DNA of 53,492 bases from Nitrososphaerota archaeon (GCA_028867035.1 JAGWHB010000008.1:1-53492), one strand, 5' to 3'; shown: positions 16,165 through 23,470, counted from the first letter of the stretch. A program made the numbers and translations. Notes: generated by a model not told the origin, from the sequence alone.

Positions 16165-16587
16165 GTGTACACCTTGGTCTACGACGCTGATTGCGGTCCC
16201 TGCACCAGGTTCAGGAAAGCAGTCGGATTCCTCGATGCCCGGGACAGGATCAGGTTCGTGGGGCTGAATGAAGCCGACAGCTCAGGGCTCCTCGAGGGAC
16301 TCCACCCTGCCCTGAGGCACAGGTCCTTCCACCTGATCGGGCCGAGCGGGAAGATATGGAGCGGAGCCGAGGCGCTCCCCCCGCTGGCCGCCCTACTGCC
16401 GGGAGGAAGCCCTTTTGCCATCGTCCTCGGGTCGAGCCCTATCGCTTTCAAGAGCGCTGCTTTCGTTTACAGTGTGTTTTCGAGGCTCCACGACACAGGG
16501 TCCTGCAGCTACGCCCCGGGCGGGAGTGGGGGCAAGGGGGACCGAATCTCGGGTGGGCCCCACAGGTTCCTGGGGACTCTAAATTGA
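16165..16587 (+). CDS. DCC-family thiol-disulfide oxidoreductase-like protein (DUF393)
   Basis: The roughly 140-residue protein opens with VYDADCGPCTRFRKAVGFLD. The YDADCGPC segment holds the D-C-x-x-C signature of the DCC (DUF393) family, a thioredoxin-fold group thought to handle thiol-disulfide exchange. A later HRSFHLIGPSGKIWSGAEAL segment matches the family core. I placed the start at GTG 16165 because it directly precedes the first strand; no better start is visible. The C-terminal 25 residues are Gly-rich. It begins 26 bases after the transposase-like gene. The partner protein is unknown. Confidence 0.75.
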   Translation: MYTLVYDADCGPCTRFRKAVGFLDARDRIRFVGLNEADSSGLLEGLHPALRHRSFHLIGPSGKIWSGAEALPPLAALLPGGSPFAIVLGSSPIAFKSAAFVYSVFSRLHDTGSCSYAPGGSGGKGDRISGGPHRFLGTLN

Positions 16588-16648
16588 CTTCTTGGCGCGC
16601 TGAAATTCACCCTGTTCACTATATCCCGCGCGCCCCCATCAACAGGAC

Positions 16649-17323
16649 ATGCGCTCTGAAGCACTCGAGAAGCTCGTAGACAGGCCCGTGAAGGACACCT
16701 ACGGGAGGTATGTCGGTTTTGTTGTCGGATTCTCCGTCGACACCTCCGGGGAACTGAAGTCGGTGGGGGTGGACCAGGGGAACGGGGAGTTCACCGAATA
16801 TCCAAGCCACAGGGTCGTATCGACCGCAGACGGTTTCGTCGTGGTCCCGGCCTGGAGGGTCGAGTGCGACTCCCTCGGCAAGGAGATAGACGGGGTCAGG
16901 AGGAGAGCGAAGGCACTGCAGGACCTCGCCAGGGAAGGGGAGATACCAAGGACTCTCTTCGATGAGATGATGGGGAAGTACTCCGACGAGGCGTCGAAGA
17001 TCCAGGGCTCCTACAAGTCCCTGGCCGAAGGCATGGTCGTGAGGATAGGGGAGCTCGAGGGCCAGAGGGAGTCGCTCGACAGGTTCCTCGTAGAGGTCAA
17101 GGTCCAGTTCAGGGCCGGGGAGATCGACGAAGCAGCCTACAAGGTGGCCGCCGAATCGTGCCAGGCCATGCTGAAGAAGAACTCCCAGGAGATGGAGGAC
17201 CTCGGGAAGATGCTGAAGGCAGCGACCGAACCTCTAGCACAGCAGCAACAGCAGCAGGCACCAGCGCAGAAGCAGGTAGCACAACCACCGGTCCAAAAGG
17301 CAGTGCAGGCGAGCGCAGAGTAA
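16649..17323 (+). CDS. cdvA: CdvA-like cell division protein (PRC-barrel plus coiled coil)
   Basis: The 224-residue protein has an N-terminal PRC-barrel (about residues 1-70, with VDRPVKDTYGRYVGFVVGF) and a long charged coiled coil (about 75-190). It ends in a Gln/Pro/Ala-rich tail (about 195-224) containing six consecutive Gln. This is the layout of CdvA, the archaeal division protein that binds membrane and DNA and recruits the ESCRT-III-like CdvB. A TATA-like CTATATC at about 16618-16625 puts transcription start at the ATG 16649. Downstream on the same strand are an FtsX-like permease half and an ABC ATPase. The unrelated-PRC-barrel alternative is less likely given the coiled coil. Confidence 0.72.
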   Translation: MRSEALEKLVDRPVKDTYGRYVGFVVGFSVDTSGELKSVGVDQGNGEFTEYPSHRVVSTADGFVVVPAWRVECDSLGKEIDGVRRRAKALQDLAREGEIPRTLFDEMMGKYSDEASKIQGSYKSLAEGMVVRIGELEGQRESLDRFLVEVKVQFRAGEIDEAAYKVAAESCQAMLKKNSQEMEDLGKMLKAATEPLAQQQQQQAPAQKQVAQPPVQKAVQASAE

Positions 17324-17388
17324 GCCTGGGCTGGCTCTCGTAGGAGATTGAGGCCGCCCATGAAAGCTAACACGGAGTCCGGTGCCGC

Positions 17389-17871
17389 ATGAAGACAGAG
17401 TTCCTAGCGGGGAGCATGGTCACACGCAGCCTCAAGATAACGGGCCCCACCCGCATGATAGTCGCCGCAGTGTCGGCCGCCGTCGCACTCGACGGGATGG
17501 TCGCAATCCTGGCGCTCGGGCCCGTGGGGCAGGCCGTTCTTTTCGCCGTGTTGTTCGCTTCCCTCGCAGCCGGCTCCTGGGCCGTCTCCGTCGATGTCCT
17601 CAAAAGGTCGAGCCAGGCCGTCGATAACCTCCGCTCGATAGGGGCGTCCAGCGGGGCCATCTCCTCCGCCGTCGCCGGTTCCCTGATCGTCTACGGGGCG
17701 GGGGGTTCCGCCCTCGGTGCGGTTGTCGGGGCCGGGTTGGGACTCGCACTCCTGGGCTCAGGAACGGCAGTGGCGTCAGCGCTCCTCGAGGCGTTCGCCG
17801 TCGTCGTCGCATCATCCGCCGCCATCACCGTAGGGGTCTATGGCGGGGGCAGGGCGGTATGGCACAGCTAG
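17389..17871 (+). CDS. FtsX/MacB-like half permease with four membrane helices
   Basis: The 160-residue product has four hydrophobic helices (about residues 23-45, 48-70, 88-122, 126-155). The stretch after helix two, DVLKRSSQAVDNLRSIGASS, followed by a Gly-rich GAGGSALGAVVGAGLGLAL helix, matches the C-terminal core of FtsX/LolC/MacB permeases, where a cytoplasmic loop with a conserved IGA contacts the ATPase. The large extracytoplasmic domain of full permeases is absent. It overlaps the downstream ABC ATPase by 13 bases. A 10-codon mini-frame (17360-17392) ends in an ATGA overlap with its start and may couple translation. The transported or mechanically coupled target is unknown. Confidence 0.65.
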   Translation: MKTEFLAGSMVTRSLKITGPTRMIVAAVSAAVALDGMVAILALGPVGQAVLFAVLFASLAAGSWAVSVDVLKRSSQAVDNLRSIGASSGAISSAVAGSLIVYGAGGSALGAVVGAGLGLALLGSGTAVASALLEAFAVVVASSAAITVGVYGGGRAVWHS

Positions 17872-18560
17872 CCGCGCTGAAGCCCGCACAAACGGTGAGC
17901 CACGACAGGTTCGCCATCGAGCTGGGCCACGTCAGAAAGTCCCATGGAACCTCAGAGGTTTACACCGATTTGCACTTCCAGCTGCTGAGGGGGACGTTCG
18001 TGGCGATGGTCGGGCCCATCGGGAGCGGGAAGACGACGATGATCAACATGTTCGCTGGCCTGGAGAGGCCCGACGCTGGCACGATATTCGTCCAGGGGCA
18101 GGACATCACCAAGATGGACGACGACAGCCTCGCGGCTTACAGGGGGAAGACGGTAGGTCTGGTCCCCCAGGTCCAGACACTCATCCCCGAGCTGACAGCC
18201 TACGAGAACGTCGAGCTGCCGCTGTACTTCGCGAAAGTCGACAGGGACGCACGGAGGAGGAGGGTGGACGAAGTGATGGCGAGGGTCGGGATACGAGGTG
18301 AAGCCGACAGGGTCGTGGGGACTCTGAGCGTGGGGGAGAGGCAGATGGTCTCGTTCGCCAGGGCGCTCGTCAGCGACCCGCCGATACTCCTCCTGGACGA
18401 ACCGACCGAAGCCCTGGACCCCCTGATGTCGGAGGTTGTCCTGGGACTGCTCAGGGGGGACAACATGACCCTCGGGAAGACCATATTCGTGACCACGCAC
18501 GACAGGCGTGTCACGGCCCTGGCGAGAAGGACGCTCAGGGTCGGGAAGAAGATCCCCTAG
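17859..18560 (+). CDS. ABC transporter ATP-binding protein, FtsE/LolD/MacB type
   Basis: The 233-residue ATPase has Walker A GPIGSGKTT near residues 52-60, a Q-loop LVPQVQTLIPELTAYENV, a signature LSVGERQ near 156-162 (the canonical LSGGQ is changed at two positions), Walker B ILLLDEP near 176-182, and an H-loop VTTHDRR. The LTAYENVELPL segment is typical of the FtsE/LolD/MacB class. It overlaps the four-helix permease gene by 13 bases, so the two should form one complex. The context after cdvA suggests an FtsEX-like role in envelope or division control, which is an inference. Confidence 0.9.
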   Translation: MAQLAALKPAQTVSHDRFAIELGHVRKSHGTSEVYTDLHFQLLRGTFVAMVGPIGSGKTTMINMFAGLERPDAGTIFVQGQDITKMDDDSLAAYRGKTVGLVPQVQTLIPELTAYENVELPLYFAKVDRDARRRRVDEVMARVGIRGEADRVVGTLSVGERQMVSFARALVSDPPILLLDEPTEALDPLMSEVVLGLLRGDNMTLGKTIFVTTHDRRVTALARRTLRVGKKIP

Positions 18561-18601
18561 GAAGCAAAGTCACTCGATGTCGGCATATCACCTACCGATG
18601 C

Positions 18602-18621
18602 TGATATCGACGTCGATATCA
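18602..18621. repeat. 20-bp perfect palindrome
   Basis: TGATATCGACGTCGATATCA is a perfect 20-bp palindrome in the 145-base gap between the ABC ATPase and the first VapBC pair. Related TCGA/GATATC palindromes recur at 20130-20145 and 22639-22652. It may be a regulator binding site or a boundary element. Confidence 0.7.
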
Positions 18622-18705
18622 AGCTCGATGCCCGGGCTCGGCGGACCATCCTTCCCTGCTGGGCACGTATGTGTTTAAGTACATGTTCAAACTCATAGTC
18701 GGCTG

Positions 18706-18924
18706 ATGGTAAAGACGCTCACGATACGAGAAGAGGTCTATGAGAAGCTGGTCTCAATGAAGCGCCCTGGAGAATCCTTCAGTGAGCTCTTCGACCGGCT
18801 GGCTGGTCAGGAGGAGACCGCCGAGGTCCTCCGCAGGCTGAGGGGGACTGTGGAGTTCGCAAGAGGTGAGAAAGAGAGGATGACGAAGGATATCTCGTCC
18901 AAGAGGGCGGAGAGTCGCCTTTGA
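18706..18924 (+). CDS. VapB-type antitoxin (DUF217-like)
   Basis: The 72-residue protein begins MVKTLTIREEVYEKLVSMKR and continues PGESFSELFDRL, the pattern of the DUF217/VapB antitoxins found widely in archaea. A short DNA-binding N terminus is followed by a charged helical tail. A TATA-like GTTTAAGTA at about 18672-18680 gives a transcription start close to the ATG 18706. Its stop TGA overlaps the TTG start of the downstream PIN toxin (TTGA), consistent with coupled translation. Confidence 0.9.
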   Translation: MVKTLTIREEVYEKLVSMKRPGESFSELFDRLAGQEETAEVLRRLRGTVEFARGEKERMTKDISSKRAESRL

Positions 18925-19301
18925 TTCTGTTGGACACCGACGTCATGATAGAGATACTCGACAGGAAGTCCAGGCTCGGAGCTGCAGCGGCGAAGAAGCT
19001 GCTCGAATCGGGCGAGAAGGTGGGCACGACTTCCCTCGCCATGCACGAGATCCTTTTTGGACTGGTAAAGTATGGCAAACCGACTGATGCAGTCGAGCCG
19101 TTCCCCGTCTTCCCGTTCGAGGGTGCGGACGCGAAGATTTCATCGAAGCTCGAGGTCGAACTGGAAAAGGAGGGCACTCCGATCCAGAGGATGGACACCA
19201 TGATAGCGGCAATCGCCATCAACAGAGGAGCGCGCTTGTACACATTCAACTCGGACCACTTCACCAGGATGTCCAAGTTCGGACTAAGGCTCCTCGACTA
19301 G
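18921..19301 (+). CDS. VapC-type PIN-domain toxin
   Basis: The 126-residue protein starts MILLDTDVMIEILDRK, with the first catalytic Asp. Further motifs are the Glu in AMHEILFGL, an Asp in IQRMDTMIAAIAI, and the final NSDHFTRM, the usual places of the PIN metal-binding acids. The start is TTG 18921, overlapping the antitoxin stop. This is an ordinary, apparently intact VapBC pair with the toxin acting as a ribonuclease. Confidence 0.92.
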   Translation: MILLDTDVMIEILDRKSRLGAAAAKKLLESGEKVGTTSLAMHEILFGLVKYGKPTDAVEPFPVFPFEGADAKISSKLEVELEKEGTPIQRMDTMIAAIAINRGARLYTFNSDHFTRMSKFGLRLLD

Positions 19302-19506
19302 CTGCCGACAGCCAGAGCGCTGCCCGCGCGTGCCAGAATCACGCAGGCCTCCTGCAGTTACAGGCTCCATACTACCACAAGGTGGGAGGCCCTCTGGGCG
19401 AAGGTTGTACCCCTCGCGTAATACATCAAGGCAACCTACGGTGACGTGAAATGTCGAACCGCAGTCTGCTCCAACCTTATCAAGCTAACACCCCCACATA
19501 ACGGCG

Positions 19507-19709
19507 ATGACTCGAGCTCTGACCAGGGCCGAGAAACTCCGTGGTTCGTGGATGCTACGGCTGTCCATCACGAAGTCGTCGAATCTGAAGGCATTCGTGA
19601 TGGAGACGAGCTGGAGATTGAAGTCTGCAAGGCGAAGAGGAGCTGGTTCGGGAGCGCGCCGGGCATCGGCTCAATGACCCACGAAGACGAACTTGACGCT
19701 CACGAGTAG
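19507..19709 (+). pseudogene. Frameshifted AbrB-like antitoxin of a VapBC pair
   Basis: From ATG 19507 the frame reads MTRALTRAEKLRGSWMLRLS. After CTGTCCATCAC (about 19561-19571) the antitoxin-like continuation, EVVESEGIRDGDELEIEV and then EDELDAHE, lies in a different frame. One missing base near 19570 would join them into a normal antitoxin of about 68 residues. A TATA-like CTTATC at about 19475-19480 supports leaderless start at 19507. A GTG at 19548 in the second frame could yield a 53-residue shortened protein instead. The stop at 19707-19709 overlaps the toxin start. Confidence 0.6.
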
Positions 19710-20082
19710 GTTGGTCGTAGATTCCTGGGCTTGGATAGAGTACTTTGGCGGGTCGACTTCGGGACGCGTGGTCGACCGGATGATGTCAGATGCTGAGATC
19801 TGGACCAGCGTGATATCGATAACTGAAATCGTGTCCAAGTACCATCGAAAGGGAATCGACGAGTCGAAGGCGATGGAAACAATTTTCGCCATATCAAGGA
19901 CCGATTCTCCCGACCGCGAAGATGCGCGGGAGGCTGGGAGGATGCACGCGGAGGTGAAGGCCAAGTCTCCTAACTTCGGTCTGGCTGATTCGTTTGTGCT
20001 GCAATTGGCGCGCAAATTCGGGGGAAAGGTAGTGACCGGGGATCCGGACTTCCGAGGGGTCAAGGAAGCTCAGCTGATCTAG
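19693..20082 (+). CDS. VapC-type PIN-domain toxin with intact active site
   Basis: The 129-residue PIN protein carries LVVDSWAWIEYF (first Asp), a Glu in ISITEIVSKY, an Asp in FGLADSFVLQLA and an Asp in VVTGDPDF. All catalytic acids are therefore present. It starts at TTG 19693 or, six codons later, TTG 19711. It overlaps the end of the antitoxin frame, which appears frameshifted, so either a shortened antitoxin is still made or this toxin has been silenced by other means. Confidence 0.88.
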   Translation: MTLTSRLVVDSWAWIEYFGGSTSGRVVDRMMSDAEIWTSVISITEIVSKYHRKGIDESKAMETIFAISRTDSPDREDAREAGRMHAEVKAKSPNFGLADSFVLQLARKFGGKVVTGDPDFRGVKEAQLI

Positions 20083-20129
20083 TCCCATCTTCCGCGTTCG
20101 CTGCCATCCCACGTTGCCACCTCGAATCG

Positions 20130-20145
20130 AGGTCGATATCGACCT
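20130..20145. repeat. 16-bp perfect palindrome
   Basis: AGGTCGATATCGACCT is a perfect palindrome between the VapC gene and the orphan antitoxin. The adjoining ATCGACCTTGAT (20139-20150) is shared with the palindrome region at 22628-22639, so the sites belong to one sequence family. Confidence 0.65.
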
Positions 20146-20225
20146 TGATGGACCACACCGGGACGGCACCCATGACTATTGGTGGCGCGGGTTGGTCGTT
20201 AAATCGATTTGAACGATGGTAGGTC

Positions 20226-20480
20226 GTGACCCAGATACGGCCGAAGGGGCTAGGACCTGAGTTGGTTCCGCTCACTATCACCGTGCCCTCAGACCTGAGG
20301 GTCCGCATGATCCGGGCAGGAGTGCGTCCATCTGAGATTGCGAGAAAGGCATTCGAGCAAGAAGTCAAGAGGAAGGAGGAGCTCCAACGGCTAGCCCGTG
20401 CAAGGCAGTTGGACCCGCTGATCAAGCCAGAAGAAATTCGCAGGCCAACCAGGAGAACAAGGCGTCTGCTAGGAGAGTGA
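20226..20480 (+). CDS. CcdA/ribbon-helix-helix antitoxin without a toxin
   Basis: The 84-residue protein has a beta strand LTITVPSDLRVRMIRAGV followed by a helix and a basic C-terminal tail, as in CcdA- and VapB-like ribbon-helix-helix antitoxins. GTG 20226 lies about 26 bases after a TATA-like GTTAAATC (20198-20205), which itself sits in a dyad around AAATCGATTT. No PIN or CcdB-like toxin follows; the next 380 bases have no credible gene. It is therefore an orphan antitoxin or a solitary repressor. Confidence 0.75.
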   Translation: MTQIRPKGLGPELVPLTITVPSDLRVRMIRAGVRPSEIARKAFEQEVKRKEELQRLARARQLDPLIKPEEIRRPTRRTRRLLGE

Positions 20481-20859
20481 CCGACGGGCAAGAGCCCCCG
20501 AACAAACTTCGTCCACGACGACAATATGACAGGCCGTGGAGGGGTGGTGTCCACGGGGCCGAAACGGTGTTCCAGCTCAGGGTTTTGTTCGGGAGTCGTC
20601 TGCCGCAAGTGGCCACCAATGGTCCCCATTTTCTATGTTCTTGCAGGGACACACTCTGCGTTCGAAAAGTATCCTCCTTAAGGCAGGGAGATACTTTGCT
20701 TCCAGGGGTCGTTCTATGTCCCTCGAGGATACACTATACGTTTAGCATGGGTGACTGTTTCTGTCCCCTCAGAGGGGAACTAGAGTCGGACGCCTGCCCG
20801 AACGATTTTTCTCCTGTCAACCAGAAACCCGTTTAATCTGCCCCTTCGTCTTTCCATCG
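20481..20859. other. Non-coding stretch with two hairpins
   Basis: I see no credible gene here: the open frames have unnatural composition. Two strong inverted repeats stand out. The first is AAAGTATC (20666-20673) with GATACTTT (20690-20697). The second is TCCCCT-CAG-AGGGGA at 20765-20779. They may belong to a structured RNA or be remains of a deleted toxin region. The right end holds a TATA-like GTTTAATC (20831-20838) for the next gene. Confidence 0.5.
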
Positions 20860-22092
20860 TTGAGCCCGAGGACCGAGCTCGCCGCCGCAATTGTGGCTTT
20901 GTTGTTGGCCGGCACTTTCTTCCTGGCACCCGTCGTGCCCTATTCCGCTTCCTTGGGGATAGTTGGGAACTACCAGGGGACGACCACCTGCAGCTCCGTG
21001 TCGTCCACCTATTCCGCCATCGTCACGAGCGGGTCCGTCACTTACTCCTGTCTAGTCGAAGTGCCATACCAGCCCGTCGCCGTGGGCGGATACGCGACTC
21101 CGTCGTACGCCCTGCTTGGATACGGGGCTCCGCCCTATCCGACCCAGGCCCAGATCACACAGGGGAACTCGTCGGCGCTCATATTCTTCCAGGGTGCCAG
21201 GGCGGTGGCAGCCGAAAGGATAGGGCCGGCTGGGACGGTGGTGAACTCCCCCGACCTGGCGGTGGTGCGGACAACCTTCGTCCAGGCAGCTTTCGGAGAG
21301 CAGAATTTCACGGCAGTGATACGGAACAGCGGCCCAACGGGAATCTTAATTCCCACCGTTGCCGTCCAGATGGAAGAATACGGGGAGAACCAGAGCGTCG
21401 GTGGGCTGACTTGGTTTGAGCCTGATTTCCTGGGACACTGCGGCGATTCCATATCATACGTCCTGTCGCCTGGTACCGAGTGCAAGGTCTCCGCACTGTT
21501 GAGCCTCCCATACAACGTAACGATCCCGTACTACGTGGTTGTGGTCGGAGTGCGAGGCGGCCAGCACCTCTTCACCAGGCAGAAATTCATCCAGTCCATC
21601 CCTGCCGAGGTCATCGGCCCAGCGTGGGTAGGCGATTTCATTTCTAATGTCAACCAGGCCCGCGGGTCGAACCCCCTGGCCGAGAACTCCACATTGGACG
21701 CCTTCGCTGCGTTCCGCTTCATTGTCGCGTCCTCCCAGCCAGACATCTCCGACTACGGCTTCGCCAACAGCACGACAGTGTTCTTCGGTTCGGGGGCCGC
21801 TCAGGCGGGTTTTGCGGAGGAAATCCTGTTTCCGGGAGGATTTGCTCCTGGAAACTACGGTACCTACTTGTCCGAATACGCCCCCGGCCATTGGACAGGA
21901 CTGACCGACACGGCATACAATGAGTTCGGCTACTTTGTCGGCCAGGCGCCGTACTACACCGTGTCGTCGAACTGTCCAGTGACGGAGGTGCCCTCTGGAG
22001 GGGTGAACATCACCCAGTATTTCGAGAGCCACGGGTGCACGGTGACACCCGTCGGGAGCACCACCTGGCTTGTCATCGTTCTCGGAAAATGA
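20860..22092 (+). CDS. Secreted protein with a C-terminal CAP-like domain
   Basis: The 410-residue product has an N-terminal hydrophobic segment (about residues 6-30) acting as signal or anchor. A Ser/Thr-rich beta domain with paired Cys follows, then a C-terminal region with the CAP/SCP pattern: ISNVNQARGSNPLAENSTLDAFAAFR, then PGHWTGLTDTAYNEFGYFVG. CAP domains are extracellular and occur in adhesion, defence and lipid-binding proteins. The usual central His/Glu residues are not all clear, so it may be a divergent member. TTG 20860 lies about 26 bases from a TATA-like GTTTAATC, so the start is probably leaderless. Confidence 0.65.
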   Translation: MSPRTELAAAIVALLLAGTFFLAPVVPYSASLGIVGNYQGTTTCSSVSSTYSAIVTSGSVTYSCLVEVPYQPVAVGGYATPSYALLGYGAPPYPTQAQITQGNSSALIFFQGARAVAAERIGPAGTVVNSPDLAVVRTTFVQAAFGEQNFTAVIRNSGPTGILIPTVAVQMEEYGENQSVGGLTWFEPDFLGHCGDSISYVLSPGTECKVSALLSLPYNVTIPYYVVVVGVRGGQHLFTRQKFIQSIPAEVIGPAWVGDFISNVNQARGSNPLAENSTLDAFAAFRFIVASSQPDISDYGFANSTTVFFGSGAAQAGFAEEILFPGGFAPGNYGTYLSEYAPGHWTGLTDTAYNEFGYFVGQAPYYTVSSNCPVTEVPSGGVNITQYFESHGCTVTPVGSTTWLVIVLGK

Positions 22093-22177
22093 CCGGCTCC
22101 GACCATGAACATTTGCTCTCCTGCTAAACTATTCTAGGCCTCCGGTCTAATTTGAACCCTCGAGGGGAACTGGACTC

Positions 22178-22603
22178 ATGTCCTCGAAGAGCCTGAAGCT
22201 TTGGTGGAACACCGAATCGATAGGGAAGGGCAACATCCTGAGCTTCCTGTTCGGCGAAAGGGACGAGACGATCAAGGCGGCGAAGCTTACCATCGACAGG
22301 ATGAAGGAGGTCAACACTCTCTCCATGACAAAGAGGGAGCTGCGCTTCTTCGCGAAGGACCTCGAGTCTGGGAAGCTGGGCGTGAAGTACAGCTATCACA
22401 ACTTCTACACCAAGCTCATCCGCAAGCTCCTGGACCTTGGTTTCTTGGAGAAGGACGTGGTCGTGTGGGACGCGAAGAGGCAGAAGACGGCCACCGTCTA
22501 CCAGCTCAAGCTGCAGTCCATCCCGGAGCGCCCTCCGCAGGCCGGGTTCGTGAAGCAGGCATGGCAGGTGGCCAAAGGCTGGAACGACCTCGTGCAGCAG
22601 TAG
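22178..22603 (+). CDS. Winged-helix-like archaeal protein
   Basis: The 141-residue basic protein contains helices and a wing-like pattern (NTLSMTKRELRFFAKDLESG; NFYTKLIRKLLDLGFLEKDVVVWD; KTATVYQLKLQ) consistent with a winged-helix DNA-binding fold. The N terminus, MSSKSLKLWWNTESIGKGN, is unusual. There is no ligand or catalytic domain. ATG 22178 follows a TCTAATTTGAA stretch that may act as the promoter. I infer a small chromatin-associated protein or regulator; no specific family is recognised. Confidence 0.7.
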   Translation: MSSKSLKLWWNTESIGKGNILSFLFGERDETIKAAKLTIDRMKEVNTLSMTKRELRFFAKDLESGKLGVKYSYHNFYTKLIRKLLDLGFLEKDVVVWDAKRQKTATVYQLKLQSIPERPPQAGFVKQAWQVAKGWNDLVQQ

Positions 22604-22638
22604 CTCCTCGCGCTACCGAACCACATAATCGACCTTGA

Positions 22639-22652
22639 TATCGACGTCGATA
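22639..22652. repeat. 14-bp palindrome, third member of the family
   Basis: TATCGACGTCGATA is a perfect palindrome and matches the core of the 20-bp palindrome at 18602-18621. It is preceded by ATCGACCTTGAT, shared with the site at 20139. It sits between the winged-helix gene and a pseudogene. Confidence 0.65.
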
Positions 22653-22723
22653 CATGGCGGTAGCACTCATAAGCGACAGCCGTCCAATCCTGCTGCCCGT
22701 TGATCGGGATCGACTGCAAAGAA

Positions 22724-23088
22724 ATGACCCTCGATGACCAGCTGACCCTGGCGTCTGCCATTTCCGACTGCCTGGGGGGGCAGGGGAGTCGCCCTCGTAA
22801 AGGACGATAAGATCGCGCTGGATCCGCTGGCCAAAGTCCAGGCCTCCGAGGTTGTGGCGCTGGTGCGGTCGTTCGTATCAAAGCGCAAGGAGGCCCAGCA
22901 CTACTCCATCGAAGAAAAGGGCGGTTGCATCGTAGTCCACACCCCCGATCCTCTGGTCCGATCCCGGGGAGGAGGGACACGGGTCAGCTGCTCCCTGACA
23001 ACCTCCTGAAATGCCCCTACTGCGCCTTCGTCACGCCCTACACAGAGGCCTACGCGTGCACGTCAAGTCACATCTGTGGGGGGTCTAG
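22724..23088 (+). pseudogene. C2H2-type zinc-finger protein broken by three frameshifts
   Basis: Protein-like segments line up in order but in different frames. MTLDDQLTLASAISDCLGG from ATG 22724 comes first. VALVKDDKIALDPLAKVQAS and HYSIEEKGGCIVVHTPDPL follow after a shift in the G-rich run at about 22775-22790. Then come TGQLLPDNLLKCPYCAFVTP after a shift near 22965-22980, and VHVKSHLWGV after a shift near 23053. Joined, they give a roughly 120-residue protein ending in a C-x2-C and H-x3-H zinc finger, similar to small conserved thaumarchaeal zinc-finger proteins. Neighbouring genes are intact, so decay is likelier than general sequence error. Confidence 0.65.
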
Positions 23089-23116
23089 GAATATGTCGCA
23101 GGCGCAGAAATGAGTT

Positions 23117-23470
23117 TCAATAGGTCTGGAAGTTCCTGGTCCTGAACGCGCCTATCACAAGGGCGGCTCCGGCGATTATCAGCAGCTCGGGGAGGAAGGG
23201 GATCGGCCTGTCGAAAAGCAGCACGAAGGCGTTCGCGATCGTCAGTATCGCTCCAAGGCCGATGGTGAGCATGCTCAGCTTCAGCCTCATCGACGACCTG
23301 ACCAGGTTCAACAGCAGGAGCAGCGCCCCGGTCCCGATGGCGAAGAGGGCGGAGTTGATTGTGGCGACGAGGTCTCCCTGCAGGTACACCGCGACGACCC
23401 CGAACCATATCAGGAAAAGCCCCCAGAAAATGTTGGTGAGGGTCCCGTTTTGCACTTGGTCTCTGGGCAC
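23117..23470 (-). CDS. Small four-helix membrane protein
   Basis: This 117-residue protein has four hydrophobic helices (about residues 12-30, 36-55, 62-82, 88-105) and short loops. GTG 23470 lies about 25 bases from a minus-strand TATA-like CCTTAAAGG at about 23489-23497, so it is probably leaderless. It is followed at once by the frameshifted zinc-finger remnant in convergent orientation. I recognise no function; its composition is that of an ordinary archaeal membrane protein. Confidence 0.7.
   Translation of the reverse strand: MPRDQVQNGTLTNIFWGLFLIWFGVVAVYLQGDLVATINSALFAIGTGALLLLLNLVRSSMRLKLSMLTIGLGAILTIANAFVLLFDRPIPFLPELLIIAGAALVIGAFRTRNFQTY

Noticed and set aside
19310..19500. Possible gene remnant between two VapBC pairs
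   Set aside because: All frames are short or have unnatural composition, and no neighbouring gene tail is repeated here as it is at ftsZ and tfb.
20477..20836. A 119-codon frame directly after the orphan antitoxin, in the toxin position
   Set aside because: It has no PIN, CcdB or other toxin pattern, its composition is random-like, and it crosses two strong hairpins.
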